Shown here: piece after piece, positions 1 to 6,023 of the stretch | Numbering within the stretch: the stretch's first letter is position 1 | How the letters are laid out: each line of letters begins with the position of its first letter | Assembly (NCBI RefSeq): GCF_000696225.1 | Contig: NZ_BAWN01000034.1 | Coordinates: forward strand, 1 to 37,846 | Source: Serpentinimonas barnesii | GTDB taxonomy: Bacteria > Pseudomonadota > Gammaproteobacteria > Burkholderiales > Burkholderiaceae_C | Direction of reading: 5' to 3' | DNA: 37,846 nucleotides | The notes under the pieces: generated by a model | Database searches by the model: none | Told to the model about the DNA's origin: nothing | What the model saw: only the letters and a program-made list of their open reading frames with translations | Program-made: the position numbers and the translations under genes

Positions 1-35
1 TCGGGACGATTTGCGGCGCGGACGGGCCGATTACT

Positions 36-98
36 CCGCTAACCTGCGGTTCAACTCGGACGAGCGTTGCAGCCCGCCGGTTAACCTCAACCTTAGGC
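36..98 (+). other. attC-like integron recombination site
   Basis: The segment has the four-box layout of an integron attC site. The left arm is a TAAC core (R'') followed by GGTTCAACTCGGACG (L''). The right arm has GGTTAACC (L') and a final TTAGGC (R'). Folding the arms against each other pairs GGTT-AAC-CGG-CG and leaves the single unpaired C, T and A in the left arm that typify attC hairpins. The site is about 60 bp, a normal size. The R' core reads CTTAGGC instead of GTTAGGC, so the base needed for strand exchange is altered and the site is probably poor or dead. The same left arm recurs at 5703. No integrase gene is present. Confidence 0.65.
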
Positions 99-205
99 CT
101 CGCTCTGGCTTCTGCCGTTCCACCCCCGCGCGCTATGGCAGCGCTGCCCGGCTTGCTGGCCTGCTGCTCGGCCATCTGGGCCTGCCACAGGCGATCGGAA
201 TGAGT
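91..205 (+). repeat. cassette leader repeat, copy 1
   Basis: This non-coding stretch follows the attC R' core and leads into hicB. It starts TTAGGCCTCGCTCTGGCTT-like and contains TTGCTGGCCTGCTGCT. Related copies lie at 1510-1592 (before the hic remnant) and 4981-5060 (after the GTTAGGC core). Each copy precedes TA genes or their remains, so it behaves like the shared 5' leader of a family of cassettes. No open reading frame in it looks real. Confidence 0.6.
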
Positions 206-237
206 GACAATCAGGTTTTCCCAGCCGGAGTCAAGCC

Positions 238-444
238 ATGGAACTGACAGCGGTTCTCTCTCCCGCCGAAGAGGGCGGCTACATTGCCCTCAACCCTGAG
301 ACTGGCACCACGTCGCAGGGCGAAACGGTTGAAGACGCCATCGCCAACCTGCAAGAGGCCACGGCGCTCTACCTGTCGGAGTTTCCCATCCTCGCGCCCG
401 GTCATCCGCTCGTCACCACGTTCAGCGTTCCAGTTCATGCCTAA
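238..444 (+). CDS. hicB: HicB-family antitoxin (short form)
   Basis: The 68-residue product resembles the partial RNase H-fold domain of HicB antitoxins. It has an acidic AEEGGYIALNPE strand-turn segment and a following helix of the type ETVEDAIANLQEATALY, the usual HicB pattern. HicB binds and neutralises the HicA mRNA interferase in the cytoplasm. Short HicB proteins of this size, without a C-terminal DNA-binding domain, are common. The gene overlaps the start of hicA by 8 bp, the classical coupling of this family, although here the antitoxin comes first. It follows the cassette leader repeat and the attC-like site, so it is probably the payload of an integron cassette. Its last 20 codons are duplicated in the remnant at 1593-1672. 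Confidence 0.8.
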   Translation: MELTAVLSPAEEGGYIALNPETGTTSQGETVEDAIANLQEATALYLSEFPILAPGHPLVTTFSVPVHA

Positions 445-943
445 GCTGCCGCACGTTTCCGGTGCCGCCATCGTTCGGGCGCTGGAGCGCTTGGGTTTCG
501 AGAAGCTTCGCCAATCGAGAAGCCACGTCATCATGCGTCGTGGCTCCAAGGGTTGCGTCGTCCCGATGCACAGCGAGGTCAAAGTGGGCACTTTGGCTGG
601 CGTCTTGCGCCAAGCTGAGGTTTCGTCCGACGAGTTCATCGCCGTCTTGCAACTATCGTGGTGCCTGCGCCCCGGGGCCGGTGCCATGGCGTGGGGACCC
701 CCTCGATCGATTCAAAGCGCTCATCCCCTGCCCACTGGCGGTAGTGGGCGTAGGTGTAGCGGGGCAGCGAGTTGCTCGGATCCCATGGGTGGCTTTCGGA
801 TGCGTGGCGCAGGGGCTGGGCTGCGCTCGGGCCATTCTAGCCTTGGCAAGCGCTGCCATGCAAGCTGCACCGTGATGCGCAACACGGTACACTCGGGCCA
901 TGATCAAGTCATTCCGGCACAAAGGTCTGCGCAAGCTCTTTGA
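437..943 (+). CDS. hicA: HicA-family toxin with lost stop codon and C-terminal extension
   Basis: The first ~73 codons are a complete HicA double-stranded-RNA-binding-like toxin, an mRNA interferase that cleaves transcripts in the cytoplasm. The helix SGAAIVRALERLGF is followed by the SxSH motif with the catalytic histidine at about residue 30, and the domain ends at DEFIAVLQ, where family members normally stop. Here the frame runs on for another ~95 codons through unrelated sequence, including an antisense Uma2 relic, and stops at 941-943 inside the start of higB. The natural stop was evidently lost at a recombination junction near 655-680. The active-site residue is kept, so the toxin may still work, be weakened by the tail, or be degraded. 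The start overlaps hicB. Confidence 0.7.
   Translation: MPKLPHVSGAAIVRALERLGFEKLRQSRSHVIMRRGSKGCVVPMHSEVKVGTLAGVLRQAEVSSDEFIAVLQLSWCLRPGAGAMAWGPPRSIQSAHPLPTGGSGRRCSGAASCSDPMGGFRMRGAGAGLRSGHSSLGKRCHASCTVMRNTVHSGHDQVIPAQRSAQAL
665..790 (-). pseudogene. Uma2 (DUF820) N-terminal relic A
   Basis: On the minus strand this segment encodes a short run resembling the start of Uma2-family putative endonucleases: RYTYAHYRQWAGDERFESIE, followed after a frameshift by AMAPAP and RRHHDS. Family members begin with a similar YTYADYxxWxGDERWELIxG-AMAPAP pattern. Only about 40 codons remain, and the rest is replaced by the 3' end of hicA. A second, more diverged copy lies at 1656-1770. The relic is not expected to be functional. 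It shows that at least one more mobile-type gene was once present here. Confidence 0.5.
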
Positions 944-1178
944 GACCGGCTCCACTTCGGGGATCATGGCTAGCCACACCAAACGTCTTCGGATGCAATT
1001 GACTGCCTTGGACACTGCGCAAACTATAGAGGACATGGACATCCCGGGCTTTCGACTGCACCCGCTCTAGGGCCAGATGCGCGGACGCTGGTCCATCACA
1101 GTCAACGGCAGTTGGCGGCTGACGTTTGAGTTTCATGATGGAAACGCTTACGTCTTGGACTATGAGGACTATCACTAA
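900..1178 (+). pseudogene. higB: HigB-family mRNA interferase toxin, interrupted by an amber codon
   Basis: The reading frame of 92 codons matches the length and layout of HigB toxins of the RelE superfamily. It opens MIKSFRHKGLRKLFETG, has IPGFRLHPL in the middle, SITVNGSWRLTFEF in the core strand and ends YVLDYEDYH. HigB cleaves ribosome-bound mRNA. Codon 57 (1068-1070) is TAG, where family members usually carry a lysine or similar residue, so a single base change (for example AAG to TAG) has cut the protein before its catalytic C-terminal half. The rest of the frame is still open, which points to a recent loss. Reinitiation at ATG 1078 would give only an inactive tail. The stop overlaps the higA start (TAATG). 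Confidence 0.8.
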
Positions 1179-1471
1179 TGGCAATGCACAACCCGCCCCA
1201 CCCGGGTGAATTCATCACCGAAATCTACCTTGAGCCCAACGGGATCAGTGGCCGCGAACTGGCGCAAAATCTGGACGTAGCCCCCTCCACCCTGAACCGC
1301 CTGCTCAGAGGCACCAGCCGGGTCACACCGGAGATGGCGCTGCGCCTGTCCAAGGCGGTAGGCCGTTCTGCGGAAAGTTGGCTGGCCATGCAAGACGCGC
1401 ACGATCTTTGGTCCGCCCGTCAGCGCATCGACTTGCAGCGCGTAGGCAAACTCAATCTGGCCGCAGCCTAA
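1178..1471 (+). CDS. higA: HigA-family XRE antitoxin
   Basis: The 97-residue protein is a typical HigA antitoxin. A short N-terminus HPGEFITEIYLEP leads into a helix-turn-helix (about residues 25-60, with SGRELAQNLDVAPSTLNRLL), followed by the conserved RVTPEMALRLSKAVGRSAESWL segment. It would bind HigB and repress the operon promoter. The ATG overlaps the higB stop by one base (TAATG), so translation is coupled in the usual toxin-first higBA order. The gene shows no lesion although its partner toxin carries a nonsense codon. It could now act as a free anti-toxin against related HigB proteins, or simply be a surviving relic. Confidence 0.88.
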   Translation: MAMHNPPHPGEFITEIYLEPNGISGRELAQNLDVAPSTLNRLLRGTSRVTPEMALRLSKAVGRSAESWLAMQDAHDLWSARQRIDLQRVGKLNLAAA

Positions 1472-1509
1472 CTGCCACATCCTGGACGATCGCATGGCCT
1501 TTCGGCGCT

Positions 1510-1592
1510 TCTCGCCCTCGCGCTCCGGCGGCGCTGCCCGGTTGCTGGCCTGCTGCTCGGCCATCTGGGCCTACCACAGGCGCTCGGATTGA
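1510..1592 (+). repeat. cassette leader repeat, copy 2
   Basis: The sequence closely matches 130-201, including GGTTGCTGGCCTGCTGCTCG and GGCCATCTGGGCCT, with a few substitutions. Its start (CCCTCGCGCTCCGGCGG) matches the copy at 4981-5060 better. It leads directly into a shortened hicB/hicA remnant, just as copy 1 leads into hicB. Confidence 0.65.
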
Positions 1593-1672
1593 GCCCGGGC
1601 ATCCGCTCGTCACCACGTTCAGCGTTCCAGTGCATGCCTAAGCTGCCGCACGTTTCCGGTGCCGGTGCCATG
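1593..1672 (+). pseudogene. hicB end / hicA start remnant with internal deletions
   Basis: The bases match the hicB 3' end and the first ~10 codons of hicA at 393-467 almost exactly. Most of hicB is missing on the left side, and the remainder of hicA is missing on the right. The right deletion joins at a GGTGCC motif that occurs at both ends of the missing segment (about 463 and 680), which suggests deletion between short repeats. Nothing functional remains. The segment matters as the second arm of a direct repeat around higBA. Confidence 0.75.
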
Positions 1673-1770
1673 GCCTGGGGCAGACCCGCGATCCATTCAA
1701 AGCGCCCATCCCCCGCTCCCTGGCGGTAGGGGGCGCAGGTGCAGCGGGGCGGAGCGGCGGTTTGCTCTGG
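1656..1770 (-). pseudogene. Uma2 (DUF820) N-terminal relic B
   Basis: This is the diverged second copy of relic A. On the minus strand it reads YRQGAGDGRFEWIAGLPQ followed by AMAPAP, in one frame. The match to Uma2 N-termini is weaker than in relic A because several key residues are changed. It sits between the hic remnant and the pilin promoter region and has no intact remainder. Confidence 0.45.
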
Positions 1771-1798
1771 CCCCATGCAAGCCCAAATTTGATCCACC

Positions 1799-1832
1799 GC
1801 ACATCAAATTTTGAGGTGAAATTTTGATGTGC
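1799..1832. repeat. AT-rich inverted repeat upstream of the first pilin gene
   Basis: GCACATCAAA at 1799-1808 pairs with TTTGATGTGC at 1823-1832 as a perfect 10-bp inverted repeat, and the inner bases (TTTTG...AAATT) extend the symmetry. A third CAAATTTGAT-like copy lies at 1784-1793. In a GC-rich setting such an AT-rich palindrome stands out. It may be an operator or a hairpin at the edge of an inserted segment. Which of these applies cannot be told from sequence. It lies about 95 bp upstream of the sigma-54 promoter. Confidence 0.55.
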
Positions 1833-1927
1833 CGGCCCGCCTGCAGCACCCCGCCGCCCCCAGCCGCTGCTGCGCGGCCCCTGCGCCGCCTAGGGCAGGC
1901 CCGTGCGAGCCAGCACCCGCCAACACC

Positions 1928-1943
1928 TGGCACGGGGATTGCT
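1928..1943 (+). promoter_or_regulatory. sigma-54 (RpoN) promoter of the first pilin gene
   Basis: TGGCACG-N4-TTGCT matches the sigma-54 -24/-12 consensus at every defined position, with GG at 1929-1930 and GC at 1941-1942. It lies about 60 bp upstream of the pilin start codon. Type IV major pilin genes are commonly sigma-54 dependent and activated by the PilS/PilR two-component system, so that control is inferred here. Confidence 0.85.
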
Positions 1944-2003
1944 TGTAGTGCAGCGACCGCAAAACCTTTGCGGCCCTTTATCAACCGCTCTTGGAGAGTT
2001 TTT

Positions 2004-2447
2004 ATGAAACGCGTTCAACAAGGCTTCACCCTGATCGAACTGATGATCGTGGTGGCCATCATCGGCATTTTGGCGGCGATTGCGCTGCCGGCTTTCCAGA
2101 ACTACACCGCGCGCTCGCAGGCCACGGCAGCCTTGGCCGACATTCGTGGTGGCGTGACGGCTTTTGAGGAAGGGATTCAAAGAGGAGACCGCGGAGCTGG
2201 TGCAGTTAATTTGGTAGATATCGGTTTGTATACCCCTAACGCAAACACTCGCTGCAGTGCAATCACCATCACTCCTGCTGCAAACGCATGGACTGTTCTT
2301 TCTGGCCAGCAGATCGAATGCACCATCCGTGGCAACCCAGCTGTTAACGGTGACTTCATTCGCCTCACACGGAACGCTGCAGGCCAATGGGCGTGCACCA
2401 CCGACGTGCTGCCAGAACATCGCCCAGTCGGCTGCGCCGCATCCTAA
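2004..2447 (+). CDS. pilA: type IV major pilin (PilA-like), copy 1
   Basis: The 147-residue prepilin has a short basic leader MKRVQQG and the cleavage/methylation motif G|FTLIELM with the essential Glu at +5. The hydrophobic N-terminal helix continues [15 protein letters not shown]. The globular part has two cysteine pairs (RCSAI...QQIEC, and W.C...PVGC near the C-terminus), the latter resembling the D-region loop of type IVa pilins. Prepilin peptidase PilD would process it in the inner membrane for assembly into pili used in adhesion, twitching and DNA uptake. A sigma-54 promoter precedes it and a strong terminator follows at 2519-2547, so it is probably transcribed alone and highly. The start has the weak ribosome site GGAGAG at 1992-1997. 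Confidence 0.92.
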   Translation: MKRVQQGFTLIELMIVVAIIGILAAIALPAFQNYTARSQATAALADIRGGVTAFEEGIQRGDRGAGAVNLVDIGLYTPNANTRCSAITITPAANAWTVLSGQQIECTIRGNPAVNGDFIRLTRNAAGQWACTTDVLPEHRPVGCAAS

Positions 2448-2518
2448 TTCGCCAACTGCTGTGGCGGGCCTGTTTGCAACGGCAACCTCGCAACAGCTCT
2501 AAATTTGCATGGTGATCA

Positions 2519-2547
2519 AGCCCGCTCCTCATCGAGCGGGCTTTTTT
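2519..2547 (+). terminator. intrinsic terminator after the first pilin gene
   Basis: A perfect 9-bp stem AGCCCGCTC / GAGCGGGCT (2519-2527 and 2534-2542) with a 6-base loop is followed by six T residues. It lies 70 bp after the pilin stop and separates the two pilin genes. Confidence 0.9.
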
Positions 2548-2653
2548 ATCAACACGTTTTCGGCTCTCCAATTTGCCAGCGCCCGGCTTGGCGACACCTA
2601 AAGCTGCACCCCAGCCACACCCCCTACAGACTGTACGTACCGAAGGTGCCCCC

Positions 2654-3079
<426 letters not shown>

Positions 3080-3143
3080 ACCGCTGCACGGCAGCAGCCT
3101 TTTCCTTGCAGCCCCCGGGCCTGCACACCACCCCAAGCCACCC

Positions 3144-4622
3144 ATGCCCCACCCGAGCCTCATCCGCCCGCACCCGTTCACCCTGTTTGCGGCCTGGCTG
3201 CTGCTGGGGCTGGCGGCCAGCATGCCTTTGCTGCAACTGCAGCCCCCGCTGGCCTGGCACGACCAGCAGCGCCTGGTGCAGGTGGCCCTGCTGGCGCTGG
3301 CGCCGCTGCTGCTGCTCAGCCCCTGCACCGCGCCGTGGGCGGCACGCCCGGGCAGCGTGGGCCTGCTGGCGGCGGTGCTGGGGCTGGGCCTGGCCTCGGC
3401 CTGGGCGGCAGCGCACCCGGCTTGGGCGCTGCTGGAAGTCAGCCTGCTGCTGGGCTGCCTGGGGCTGGCGCTGGCCGTGCGCGGGCTGCGCCTGCGGGCG
3501 CCGGGGCTCGATGGGGCGCTGCTGCTGGCTGCCTTCATGCTCTGCGCTGGCATAGGCTTGCAGTTTTTGGTGTCCTACGCCAGCGCCATGGCGCAGCCCG
3601 AGTTGGGCCTGCACGTGCTGGCCATGCTGGGCGGTTTTTCCAACCCGCGCTTTTTTGGCCAGGTGGCCACGCTGCTGCTGCCGCTGTTGCTGCTAGGCTG
3701 GGCCTTTGCCCCGGCGCAGTGGCCGCGCCGCTGCGCGTGGCTGCTGGGTGCGCTGGCGGTGCTCACGTGGGCGGTGGTGCTCAGCACCGGAACCCGGGGC
3801 ACGGTGCTGGCGCTGGGCACCAGCGCCGTGCTGCTGGCCTGCCTTGGGCCGCTGGGCCGCCGCGTGGCGCTGGGCCTGCTGCTCAGCGGCCTGCTTGGGG
3901 CCTTGCTTAGCTGGCTGCTGTTCACCGTGCTGCCCCTGCTGCTGTTGGCCGACCCGACCACGTTCCACCACCCGGCCAGCCGCCTGACCCTCTCGCTGTC
4001 GGGGCGCGAGGTGATCTGGTCGCTGGCCTGGGACATGATCCGCCAGCAGCCGCTGCTGGGTGTGGGGCCGATGCACTTTGCCGCCCACCCCAACCCCATT
4101 GCGGCGCACCCGCACAACGCGCTGCTGCAAGGGGCGGCCGAATGGGGCCTGCCGGCGGCCCTGCTCTTGCTGGCTTGGCTGGGCCGCGCCTACTGGCAGT
4201 TGTTGCGCCGCTGCCACCGCGCCGCCCTGCCGCTGCCCGGTGACACCCACCCTGCCCTGCGCATGGCGCTGCTGGCCAGCCTCACCGGGGCGGCCACGCA
4301 AAGCCTGGTCGATGGGGTGCTGGTCATGCCCACCACCCTAGTCTGGCTGTGCGTGCTGGCGGGCTGGGCGTGGGCGCTGTGCGAGCGCGCTGCCCCCCCT
4401 GCAGCCGGCAAGCTGGCGCGCACGGCTGTGGCTGGCGCTGCCATTTTTGCTCGCCAGCCTCTACCTAGTCTGGAGCGTGGCGCAACAACTGCCCTATCTG
4501 CACTGGCCCGAGCACAGCGGCTGGCGCCCCATCGGGCTCGGGCTATCGCCCTTCCCGCGCTTTTGGAGCCACGGCATGATCGAACCCAGCCCCTGACGCA
4601 GCCCCCTGTGCATCATTCGTAG
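3144..4622 (+). CDS. PglL/O-antigen ligase-like membrane transferase, C-terminus frameshifted
   Basis: This is a very hydrophobic polytopic membrane protein with about ten or more predicted segments. It carries the STGTRGTVLALG stretch and the HPHNALLQGAAEWGLPAA motif typical of the Wzy_C/PglL superfamily, whose members polymerise O-antigen, ligate it to lipid A or transfer glycans to pilin. Lying just after two pilin genes, it is most likely the pilin O-oligosaccharyltransferase of the periplasmic side. The start ATG 3144 is chosen because the upstream part of the frame overlaps the pilin. After residue ~415 the current frame becomes non-hydrophobic. One base fewer in the C7 run at 4393-4399 would give a further membrane segment and an end at 4594-4596. 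This may be phase variation, mutation or a sequencing error. Confidence 0.75.
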   Translation: MPHPSLIRPHPFTLFAAWLLLGLAASMPLLQLQPPLAWHDQQRLVQVALLALAPLLLLSPCTAPWAARPGSVGLLAAVLGLGLASAWAAAHPAWALLEVSLLLGCLGLALAVRGLRLRAPGLDGALLLAAFMLCAGIGLQFLVSYASAMAQPELGLHVLAMLGGFSNPRFFGQVATLLLPLLLLGWAFAPAQWPRRCAWLLGALAVLTWAVVLSTGTRGTVLALGTSAVLLACLGPLGRRVALGLLLSGLLGALLSWLLFTVLPLLLLADPTTFHHPASRLTLSLSGREVIWSLAWDMIRQQPLLGVGPMHFAAHPNPIAAHPHNALLQGAAEWGLPAALLLLAWLGRAYWQLLRRCHRAALPLPGDTHPALRMALLASLTGAATQSLVDGVLVMPTTLVWLCVLAGWAWALCERAAPPAAGKLARTAVAGAAIFARQPLPSLERGATTALSALARAQRLAPHRARAIALPALLEPRHDRTQPLTQPPVHHS

Positions 4623-4693
4623 TGCGACCACAAGCGCAGCACACGCACGGTGCGCTCCGGCTGGAACACTTCATAGACGAGCCGGTGCTGCCC
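4613..4693 (-). pseudogene. RelE/ParE-type toxin C-terminal fragment
   Basis: On the minus strand the last 26 codons of a RelE/ParE-superfamily toxin remain: GQHRLVYEVFQP, then RVLRLWSHYE and a stop. HRLVYEV is the conserved core strand of this family and the tail forms the final strand. The body of the toxin is absent. Upstream of the fragment in the same strand, after only ~24 bp, lies the stop of an XRE antitoxin gene. The fragment also overlaps the 3' end of the O-antigen ligase-like frame on the other strand, so that end is not ancestral coding sequence. Confidence 0.6.
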
Positions 4694-4717
4694 CGCTTGA
4701 TGGACTCACGCTTGGCG

Positions 4718-4945
4718 TCACAGCACCGCTTCCAGGCCCTTGCATTCGATGAGGTTGAGGAGTTTGAGGGATGTGCCACTCGGCTTCTTGTCACCTGCCT
4801 CCCACTTTTGCACCGTGGACACACTGGTGTTGAGCACCGCGGCAAACACCGACTGGCTCAGGTGCGCTTGTTCGCGCAGCGCGCTGATTTGCTGCGGCAC
4901 CAACTCGTGGACGCCAAGATGGCACAGGGCATCAAGTTCACCCAC
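4718..4945 (-). CDS. XRE-family antitoxin (HigA/NadS-like)
   Basis: The 75-residue protein is a helix-turn-helix antitoxin. A LVPQQISALREQAHLSQSVF recognition module is followed by the very typical STVQKWEAGDKKPSG hinge and LKLLNLIECKGLEAVL end. Relatives pair with RelE/HigB toxins and autoregulate their operon. Family members are usually ~90-105 residues. The frame upstream of the GTG start continues open (QLENALA) to a stop that lies inside the GTTAGGC core at 4981, so the native N-terminus may have been cut at a cassette junction. The only toxin sequence near it is the short tail at 4613-4693, downstream, so it appears to be an orphan antitoxin. Confidence 0.72.
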   Translation of the reverse strand: MGELDALCHLGVHELVPQQISALREQAHLSQSVFAAVLNTSVSTVQKWEAGDKKPSGTSLKLLNLIECKGLEAVL

Positions 4946-4980
4946 CGCCAGAGCGTTTTCCAGTTGGCGGTCATCACCTA

Positions 4981-5060
4981 GTTAGGCCTCGCTCTGGCTT
5001 TTGCCGCTCCACTCCCTCGCGCTCCGGCGGCGCTGCCGGGTTGCTGGCCTGCTGCTTGGT
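4981..5060 (+). repeat. attC R' core (GTTAGGC) and cassette leader repeat, copy 3
   Basis: The stretch begins with a perfect integron R' core, GTTAGGC, followed by CTCGCTCTGGCTTTTGCC, which matches 99-116 except for one base. It continues with the CGGCGGCGCTGCCGGGTTGC leader shared with copies 1 and 2. No matching R''/L'' arm is visible in the 100 bp before it, so only the cassette boundary is preserved. The following gene pair is again a TA module. Confidence 0.6.
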
Positions 5061-5077
5061 TACCTGCATCAAAATCC

Positions 5078-5106
5078 TTGCAATCTCTACGGCAAAGACG
5101 TAGAAT
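5078..5106 (+). promoter_or_regulatory. sigma-70-type promoter of the second higBA-like pair
   Basis: TTGCAA (5078-5083) and TAGAAT (5101-5106) are separated by 17 bp, the optimal spacing. The initiation point would fall at about 5113, close to the toxin GTG at 5114, so the transcript would have little or no leader. Confidence 0.55.
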
Positions 5107-5113
5107 GTGGGGG

Positions 5114-5430
5114 GTGCGAACAGTAGCCGAAACAGAGAGATCTTCCAGCGTTACGCTGCCGAAGTCTGGAAAGATGGAGAGCGCGAGCAGTTCATCACTT
5201 GGATCGCCGCAAACCCGGAATCGGGTGCGATCATCACGGGCAGTGGAGGCTGTCGCAAGGTACGTTGGGCAACCACTGGCCAAGGCAAGAAGGGCGGTGC
5301 CTGAATCATCTACTTCTTACACTCGGACGGCATGGTCTGGCTGCTTATCGTCTACAAGAAGGCGAAGTTCGACAAGCTGTCAACTTCATTCATCGCACAA
5401 CTACGCAAGGCGGTACAAGATGCCATCTGA
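5114..5430 (+). pseudogene. HigB/RelE-type toxin, frameshifted and with an opal codon
   Basis: The segment matches a ~105-residue RelE-superfamily toxin. It starts (V)RTVAETE, continues IFQRYAAEVWKDGEREQFIT, WIAANPESGAIITGSGGCRK and VRWATTGQGKKGGA, and ends IIYF...WLLIVYKKAKFDKL. Two lesions break it. A 2-base AG duplication near 5135-5139 shifts the frame after residue 8, and a TGA at 5302-5304 stands where family members have an arginine (CGA to TGA would explain it). The remaining sequence is otherwise well conserved, so decay is recent. Active toxin cannot be made without suppression of both lesions. The 3' end overlaps the antitoxin start by 11 bp. Confidence 0.8.
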
Positions 5431-5701
5431 AATTGAAAAATTCCAAGCTGATCTTCTTCAGTCGGCAAAACAGATGAGGCTCGGGCAAGCGGCGCGGGTT
5501 ACGAAGGTTGAGTTACCTACCGCAGTTGAGGTGCGAGCCAAGACTGGTCTGTCACAGCAAGAATTTGCAAACCTTTTGGGTATATCGGCTCGCACGCTCC
5601 AAGACTGGGAGCAAGGGCGCCGTGAGCCAACTGGAGCAGCCAAGACCCTACTCAGGGTTGCAGCCTCGCACCCGAAAATCCTTCTCAGTCTTGCGCGTTG
5701 A
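5420..5701 (+). CDS. XRE-family antitoxin of the second higBA-like pair
   Basis: The 93-residue protein opens with an N-terminal helix, MPSEIEKFQADLLQSAKQM, where the toxin would be contacted. A helix-turn-helix follows (about residues 45-75) with LSQQEFANLLGISARTLQDW and the signature EQGRREPTGAAKTLLRVAASHP. It is the standard partner of the RelE-like toxin encoded just upstream and would also autorepress the operon. The ATG lies within the 3' end of the toxin frame (11-bp overlap). No lesion is visible, in contrast with the toxin. The stop is immediately followed by the half attC site at 5703. Confidence 0.87.
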   Translation: MPSEIEKFQADLLQSAKQMRLGQAARVTKVELPTAVEVRAKTGLSQQEFANLLGISARTLQDWEQGRREPTGAAKTLLRVAASHPKILLSLAR

Positions 5702-5702
5702 C

Positions 5703-5740
5703 GCCTAACCTGCGGTTCAACTCGGACGCGCCTTCGGCCC
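5703..5740 (+). other. half attC site (R''-L'' arm only)
   Basis: GCCTAAC is a perfect R'' core (RYYYAAC). The next bases, CTGCGGTTCAACTCGGACG, are identical to the left arm of the attC-like site at 36-98. The loop side begins CGCCTTCGGC, but the L' and R' boxes are missing and the sequence turns into unrelated DNA. The site marks a broken end of a cassette array directly after the antitoxin stop. Confidence 0.6.
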
Positions 5741-5939
5741 GGCGGCCGCGAGCTTTTTGGCATCTGTCTGTGCGTGCTTGGCGTAAACGACGGCCCACAA
5801 TCAGCCAGCCACCCAGCCCGCCGTGCCGCACGCAAGCCAGTCCCTCAGCCCGCGCCGCTGCGGTGAGCTGCTGCAACGTGGCCGCTGCAGCAAGCTACCT
5901 TCCCCGCAGCACCTGACCTCGGATGGCAGCAAGGAAGGT
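5741..5939. other. intergenic stretch without a recognisable gene
   Basis: Between the half attC site and the HEPN relic no convincing coding region, RNA gene or known element is seen. Part of it may be the unrecognisably decayed remainder of the HEPN gene read on the minus strand. Confidence 0.4.
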
Positions 5940-6023
5940 AGCGGCCTGCTCTCAAGCGCGCGTCCCGCAAGCCACTTCGGCCTTGCTCATCAGGGCATCG
6001 GGCGACAGCGGCGTGTGGTTCAC
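5940..6023 (-). pseudogene. HEPN-domain toxin relic
   Basis: Downstream of and overlapping the MNT gene (GTGA overlap), the minus strand encodes MNHTPLSPDALMSKAEVA and, after a one-base frameshift, LRDARLRAGRY. This resembles the first helix of HEPN RNase toxins (usually ALxxKAExALxxARLLLxAGxY). The frame is then lost, and the RX4-6H catalytic region cannot be recognised. HEPN genes normally follow MNT genes in exactly this arrangement, which supports the assignment despite the short match. Confidence 0.5.

Noticed and set aside
2589-2605. Possible sigma-54 promoter before the second pilin (TGGCGACACC...AAGC)
   Set aside because: The GG-to-GC distance is one base too long and the -12 element is poor compared with the first pilin promoter.
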